Assembly: GCA_029747015.1 (NCBI GenBank)
Contig: JAKOGI010000358.1
Coordinates: forward strand, 600,828 to 664,827
Reading direction: 5' to 3'
DNA length: 64,000 nucleotides
From: Carnegiea gigantea
Taxonomy: Eukaryota; Streptophyta; Magnoliopsida; Caryophyllales; Cactaceae
Shown one piece after another: positions 59,583 through 64,000 of the stretch; the first letter of the stretch is position 1, and each line of letters starts with the position of its first letter. The notes beneath the pieces were generated by a model. That model had not been told where the DNA came from. It searched no databases and was given only the letters and a program-made list of their open reading frames with translations. The translations under genes were made by a program, and so were the position numbers.

Positions 59583-60541
59583 CTAGCTAAGTATCCGACC
59601 TCTAGCTAGTGGCTCTTGGCTGCTTCTATTGTCTCCTGAGGAAGCACCAGCTGGAGGGCGACCCTGTTGTGCCGCTGGGTTAATCCCTATCCTGGATCTC
59701 CGAGTATTACCGTTGTTGTTTTGTGTGACCTTTGGGCAATTGGCGACCTTGTGACCCATATCACCACATCCAAAACATGGGCCCATAATGCTCCTGCATG
59801 GGCTAAGGTGTTGACGCCCACACTGGTCACACGTCTTCCTTTGTCTCCATTGGGTGATTTGCTTTCCTTTGTCTTATTTCATCCCAGGTTCAAAACCTCT
59901 TGACGTTTCCATCTCTCTGATAATTGGATCCTCCAGGGTCGAACTTTTTCTTTGCTTGGGCCTTTTCTCTATTTTCAATTTTAGTTTCATTCATGATACG
60001 GGCTATTTTCACAGCCTTTTGGTACATTTTTGGAAAATTGGTGTAAGCATACCCTACTAGTATTTGCTTCACTTCCCCTTTTAATCCCTGTTCGAAGTGG
60101 TCCATCCTCATTTCTTCGGTGGCCACTTACCTTGGTGCAGAATGGCTTAGCTCATTGAACTTTGCCACATATTCTATTACACTCATTTCTCCTTGCTTCA
60201 GGCGTAAGAACTCCCGTTCCTTAGCTCTTCTTACGTCTTGAGGGTTATATTGAGCGCCCATTAAAGTTTTCAGTTGGTTCCAGGTCAACGCAAGTTCACC
60301 TACCCTAGGTTTCACTATCCCCCACCAGAATTTAGCCTCTTTTTCAAACTGATAGGTGGCGAGATGCACCTTGAACCTCTCAAGGCATTCCATTATCTCA
60401 AACAGGTTCTCCATTCTCCTAAGCCATTCCTCATATACCATAGGATCAGTCCCACCTCCAAACTTGGGGTTTAAGTTTGTTAAACTGACATATTATTTCC
60501 ATGGCAGTAGGATCTTAATTTTGTTCGCGTCGTGGAGGCAT
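59583..60541 (-). pseudogene. Chromovirus gag with zinc knuckle, nearly complete
   Basis: The ATG at 60541 gives MPPRREQ. A frameshift near 60465 leads to DPMVYEEWLRRMENLFEIME (60441 on) and ATYQFEKEAKFWWGIVKP. AKEREFLRLKQGEMSVIEYV and FNELSHSAPR follow, then a TAA at 60127-60129 in place of a probable Gln codon. The same frame continues with EEMRMDHFEQGLKGEVKQIL. The C-terminal part has a CDQCGRQH..PC knuckle-like motif and a complete zinc knuckle CFGCGDMGHKVANC (CX2CX4HX4C, near 59777-59736). It is one of the least damaged ORFs in the window: one stop, about two frameshifts. It would package RNA in the particle. Confidence 0.92.
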
Positions 60542-61832
60542 CTGTCACACATTCACACAAAGGTTTACATAGTCCTTCCTTCAATTAGGTGTTAATATCA
60601 TAACCAATCTATGTCTTAAGAAGGTAGGATTCCTTAGTTAATGAAATTACTAGCAAGTAGGTGTAAGGTGTTATGCATAGTTACAAGTTAAGTTTCAGCT
60701 TAACCTGTGCAAGGTTGTACCTGAATACCACATCTTTGTTTTAAGGAACTGCACGTATACGCTTGAACAAACTAGTGAGCGTATAACACTTGAAAAGTAC
60801 CCTCTCTCATTTATTTCATTCCAAACATTGGTAGGGCGACGTAAGAGTCACTTGACACTCCCATCACCCTAGTGCTTTATTCTAGGGGGAAACAAACTAA
60901 AAGGCTTACATTCAACTTATTAGCATATAACATAACCTTCATGAACCTGGTTCACGCTACGCTACTCGACTCTTCATCTAAAGTGTCATTCCTAGAAAAG
61001 TTATCAGCCATGGATTCACCTGGACTCTCAGATTGGTCATGGTTAGGGGCTAAGAGCTCTTGCAATACCGGAGCGAGAGTATACTCTATGTTGGGTGTTT
61101 CATCTACTAGCTCTTTCATTCTGAGCATGGTAGCTTACCATCCTCGAGGGTAGTACGTTCCATAAGCATCCATCCAACATACCCACGCTATGATAACTCG
61201 CTTATAGCGCTCTGCTTGAGGCCTTTTAGCGAAGGGACATCTCATTTGGCAATACTCTAGTTGACTTCTCTCAGCCGTAGTGGTAGGGAGGTGTTGGTTC
61301 ACCGCAGGTTGGATGAGCTTGGTTTGGACAAGCTAGACAGCAGTAGTGTTTCTTTGGCATGAAGTGAATCACAAGTGGTCTATGTAGCACTCCGCTCGCA
61401 ATAGGAATTCTACTAAAGCCCGATAGGAAAACGGTGCACATTTCTCCCTGCATAGGGTCAAATGTTATAAGATGAGGGTTACTTTCCTCCATCTCCCGTT
61501 CAAAGGCATCTTCCTTATAAAACTTGCTACCCAAGTACTTTGGTTGATCCCGTGTCGTACTCTTCGGTTGTGCACCTCCATTACAGGCCAAAATATGACC
61601 GCATTCTATGCAGCCACCAAAAAAATAGATAAACGTAATCGGCGATGTGGAAAACCATACTACACTACCACTGTAAAAGTAAGGGGACGACCCGTATATA
61701 TATACATATCATAAATCATACACTTGTTAATACACGTAATACCAAGCAAGACATAATCACATAGGCACATAAGTCATGTATTTCACACAACACACGCCTC
61801 TTATGGCATCTAAATGCATAATGCAAACCTAT
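60542..61832 (-). other. Leader between primer site and gag
   Basis: About 1.3 kb. No recognised domain; a minus-strand frame at 61591-61271 is open but without motifs. Long leaders of this kind can hold packaging signals. Confidence 0.5.
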
Positions 61833-61845
61833 TGCTCTGATGCCA
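61833..61845 (-). other. Primer-binding site (tRNA-Met type)
   Basis: Plus TGCTCTGATGCCA, that is TGGCATCAGAGCA on the minus strand, five bases from the LTR edge at 61851. Confidence 0.88.
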
Positions 61846-61850
61846 CCTAA

Positions 61851-62990
61851 TGTAATACCCCAATCCAAGCAGGGGTCACACCGCCAGGACTTCCTAGAGG
61901 GAAATCTTTAAGGCTCTTGAAACTTAGGTTGGATTAGCATTTAGATAGACATTCTAAATCAAAATTGTAAGAGTTTCTCCTGTTTTAGTAACATTTTAGG
62001 GTCTTAGCTCAGCTAAGGGCACCTGTAAACTGGTAATGAGGTAAGCCATGCACCAATCTAACTAATTTCATCGCCTTGGGCCACCCGCCCGGGATTAATA
62101 ACGGTCAACCAACTAATAGAAGGGTTAGAGTAATACATATACAAGTACAGAGCTGACTACATGCTTACACATACAATAATAAGCTTAATATTTACAACAT
62201 GAATAGGATCAAACACTTCGTAAGACTAGCAAAAGACTTCTAATGGGTTGGCATCAAAGTAACTCCAAAAGTATCCTTTATACCTGTTCAAACTGGACCT
62301 AGAAAAGGGAATAAGGAAAGGGATGAGAAACTACACGCTCAGTGAGAATTCCTCGACTGCTTAAAACCAAAACAGTTGCAGGCAATAGAACTGATAGTAG
62401 TCACATATCATGCATTTATACATTACTGTCATATTAGGCAATCATAGTCCCCAAGGGAAGATCACCACCCTTAAACTTCACTCCAGCCACTCAACTCATT
62501 TCTAGGCCCTTAGTAACTAAGCTTCCTTACTAACAAGCATTTAGGCACGAAATCAAGCAACCAACAAGGATTGAGTAAAACACTTTCAAACTTACTTTTG
62601 AAAATGAAGTGACTCATGATACGTTCCAAGAATGGTTTATGAATCACGTGAGTTTCTTCAATACTCATAATTCTTTCTAAAAGTTTCTGAAATACTTGTA
62701 TTGGTAAGAAAGACTTGACAAGAAACTTTCTTCCATAAGATATGTACATTTCAAAGCTGAAAAGTTCGATGCATTACTAGAATATAACCATACATCTTTC
62801 GAAATTTCATTTAAACTTTACTTGGAATCGCATTCATAAAACATGCAAGGGAGCTTTCTTGAAAACACTCTACTTAGCCTCTTAAGGCTCATATTCTTAA
62901 AAAGAAATCTCTTTCATATTGGTACTCTGATGACGCTTATAAGCTTTCTGAATCTTACATGAACTGGCCTCTTAATGGCCCTTAAAACTT
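61851..62990 (-). repeat. 5' LTR, truncated after 1140 bp
   Basis: It aligns with 54916-56053 and ends abruptly at CTTAAAACTT before unrelated Athila integrase sequence. About three quarters of the LTR is lost. Confidence 0.92.
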
Positions 62991-63963
62991 TAGGAGGTGT
63001 ATTTCCGACCATGAGGTAAAAAGTATCCTTTCTTTTTGTTATGACCAGGCATGTGGGGGACATTTTAGTGGTAGGAAGACAGCAGCCAAGTTCTTTAATG
63101 TGGTTTTTACTAGCCTACTTTGTTTAAAGATGCATTTGAATACTGCAAGAGTTGCCCTAGATGCCAGCAGTTGGGTAGAATAAGCAGGAGAGATATGATG
63201 CCACTAAACCCCATCATTGTTGTAGAGGTTTTTGATGTGTGGGGTATTGACTTTATGGGACCATTTTCATCTTCATTTGGGAATGAGTACATTTTGTTAG
63301 CTGTGGACTATGTTTCTAAATAGGTTGAGGCCATCCCTTCTAGGACCAATGAAGCTAAAGTTATTGTGAAGTTCTTAAGGAGAACATCTTTACTGGGTTT
63401 AGTATACCCCGTGCTATCATTAGTGATTAGGGCACCCATTTTAATAATAGATCTTTTGATACCTTACTGAAGAGGTATTCCATAGGCTTGCTATTCCTTA
63501 CTATCCCCAAACCAATGGCCAAGTTAAAGTGCCTAATCAATAACTCAAGCAGATTTTAGAAAAAACAGTGAGTAGGAATAGGGAAGACTAGGCTGATAAC
63601 CTGGTGGATGCTCTTTGGGCATATAGGACGGCTTTCAAAACTCCTTTAGGTATCTCACCTTATAGGGTAGTTTATGGTAAGTCTTGTCATTCACCCGTGG
63701 AGATAGAGTATAAAGCTTGGTGGGCTATTAAGAAGTTCAATTATGACTTGACTGAGGCAGGTGAGGAGAGACGACTGTAACTGAGTGAGCTTGATGAGAT
63801 TAGAGTTGAGGCTTATGAGAGTGTTCGATCTTATAAAGAGATCGAAAATTTGTTCCACGATCGATATATTTTTAGGAAAGCGTTTGATCCGGGAATGAAA
63901 GCACTCTTGTATGACTCTAGGCTCCATCTGTTTCCAGCGAAATTGAGGTCCCAATGGATGGGT

Positions 63964-63964
<1 letters not shown>
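62991..63964 (+). pseudogene. Athila integrase, decayed
   Basis: The zinc-binding part has CYDQACGGHFSGRKTA (about 63035) and [13 protein letters not shown], the HHCC domain. The core has [10 protein letters not shown] (first Asp intact) and VDYVSK with a stop in place of the following Trp. Near 63425 it reads ISD, stop, GTHF, so the second Asp is present but the next Gln codon is TAG. Near 63510 PQTNGQVKVPNQ has Lys where the catalytic Glu is expected. The C-terminal part has LWAYRTAFKTPLGISPYRVVYG, EIEYKAWWAIKKFN and DSRLHLFPAKLRSQWMGP. The rest of pol is absent; the left edge abuts a chromovirus LTR. Confidence 0.93.

Positions 63965-64000
<36 letters not shown>
63965..64000. repeat. (AT)n microsatellite running off the window
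   Basis: Pure TA repeat begins directly after the WMGP(I) codons of the Athila integrase and reaches the window end. Confidence 0.97.

Larger units (their letters stand above)
54916..62990 (-). mobile_element. Chromovirus-type Gypsy element with 4.2-kb LTRs and deleted pol
   Basis: On the minus strand: a truncated 5' LTR (62990-61851), primer site, leader, gag (60541-59583), pol terminus (about 59350-59110), PPT and full 3' LTR (59089-54916). Only 2.76 kb separates the LTRs, so protease through most of integrase is missing. The right end is cut at 62990 by Athila integrase sequence. Confidence 0.9.

Overview
This window is plant nuclear DNA from an angiosperm, made almost entirely of decayed, nested retrotransposons. 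It is AT-rich. Gypsy elements of the Athila/Tat and chromovirus (Tekay/Del-like) types predominate, with one near-complete Copia element, a Copia fragment and an RTE-type LINE tail. I found no intact host protein gene, tRNA, rRNA, CRISPR array or origin. No coding region is intact: each carries stops, frameshifts or deletions. The species cannot be named from the sequence.

Layout. 1-988: 3' end of an RTE LINE (+). 989-3520: 5' part of an Athila/Tat Gypsy on the minus strand (gag, tRNA-Asp primer site, LTR). 3526-3801: Copia RNase H scrap. 3951-4545: long compound microsatellite. 4546-5128 and 11635-12485: one Gypsy gag (-) split by a Copia element (5129-11634) with 360/361-bp LTRs and a near-matching 5-bp target duplication. 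12486-14300: unassigned. 14301-17964: 3' end and LTR of an Athila element (+). 17965-23218: head-to-tail array of a small non-autonomous retroelement, period about 2.3 kb, with doubled primer-binding motifs. 23219-29545: chromovirus LTR and gag (+), its LTR holding another Gypsy LTR (24716-26118). 29546-31459: unassigned. 31460-33735: Athila LTR end, gag and protease (+). 33736-37448: chromovirus LTR piece and a full set of decayed pol domains (-). 37449-41923: tandem segmental duplication around an Athila LTR (-). 42027-49885: Athila element with both LTRs and a perfect 5-bp target duplication but no RT, RNase H or integrase, inserted at the LTR/PPT junction of a third chromovirus-like element (41924-54915, internal region non-coding). 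54916-62990: chromovirus with a 4.17-kb LTR, gag, and pol deleted except its tail. 62991-63964: Athila integrase (+), ending in an (AT)n run.

The clearest pattern not explained by ordinary annotation is a promoter-proximal module in the Athila LTRs. A GC-rich palindromic block of variable order and a conserved pyrimidine/TGTGGCT block stand at nearly fixed distances upstream of a TATA box in four LTR copies. Similar GC-rich vocabulary appears in the leader of the unrelated small tandem retroelement and ahead of the Athila extra ORF. All domain calls come from reading translations by eye; no database search was run.
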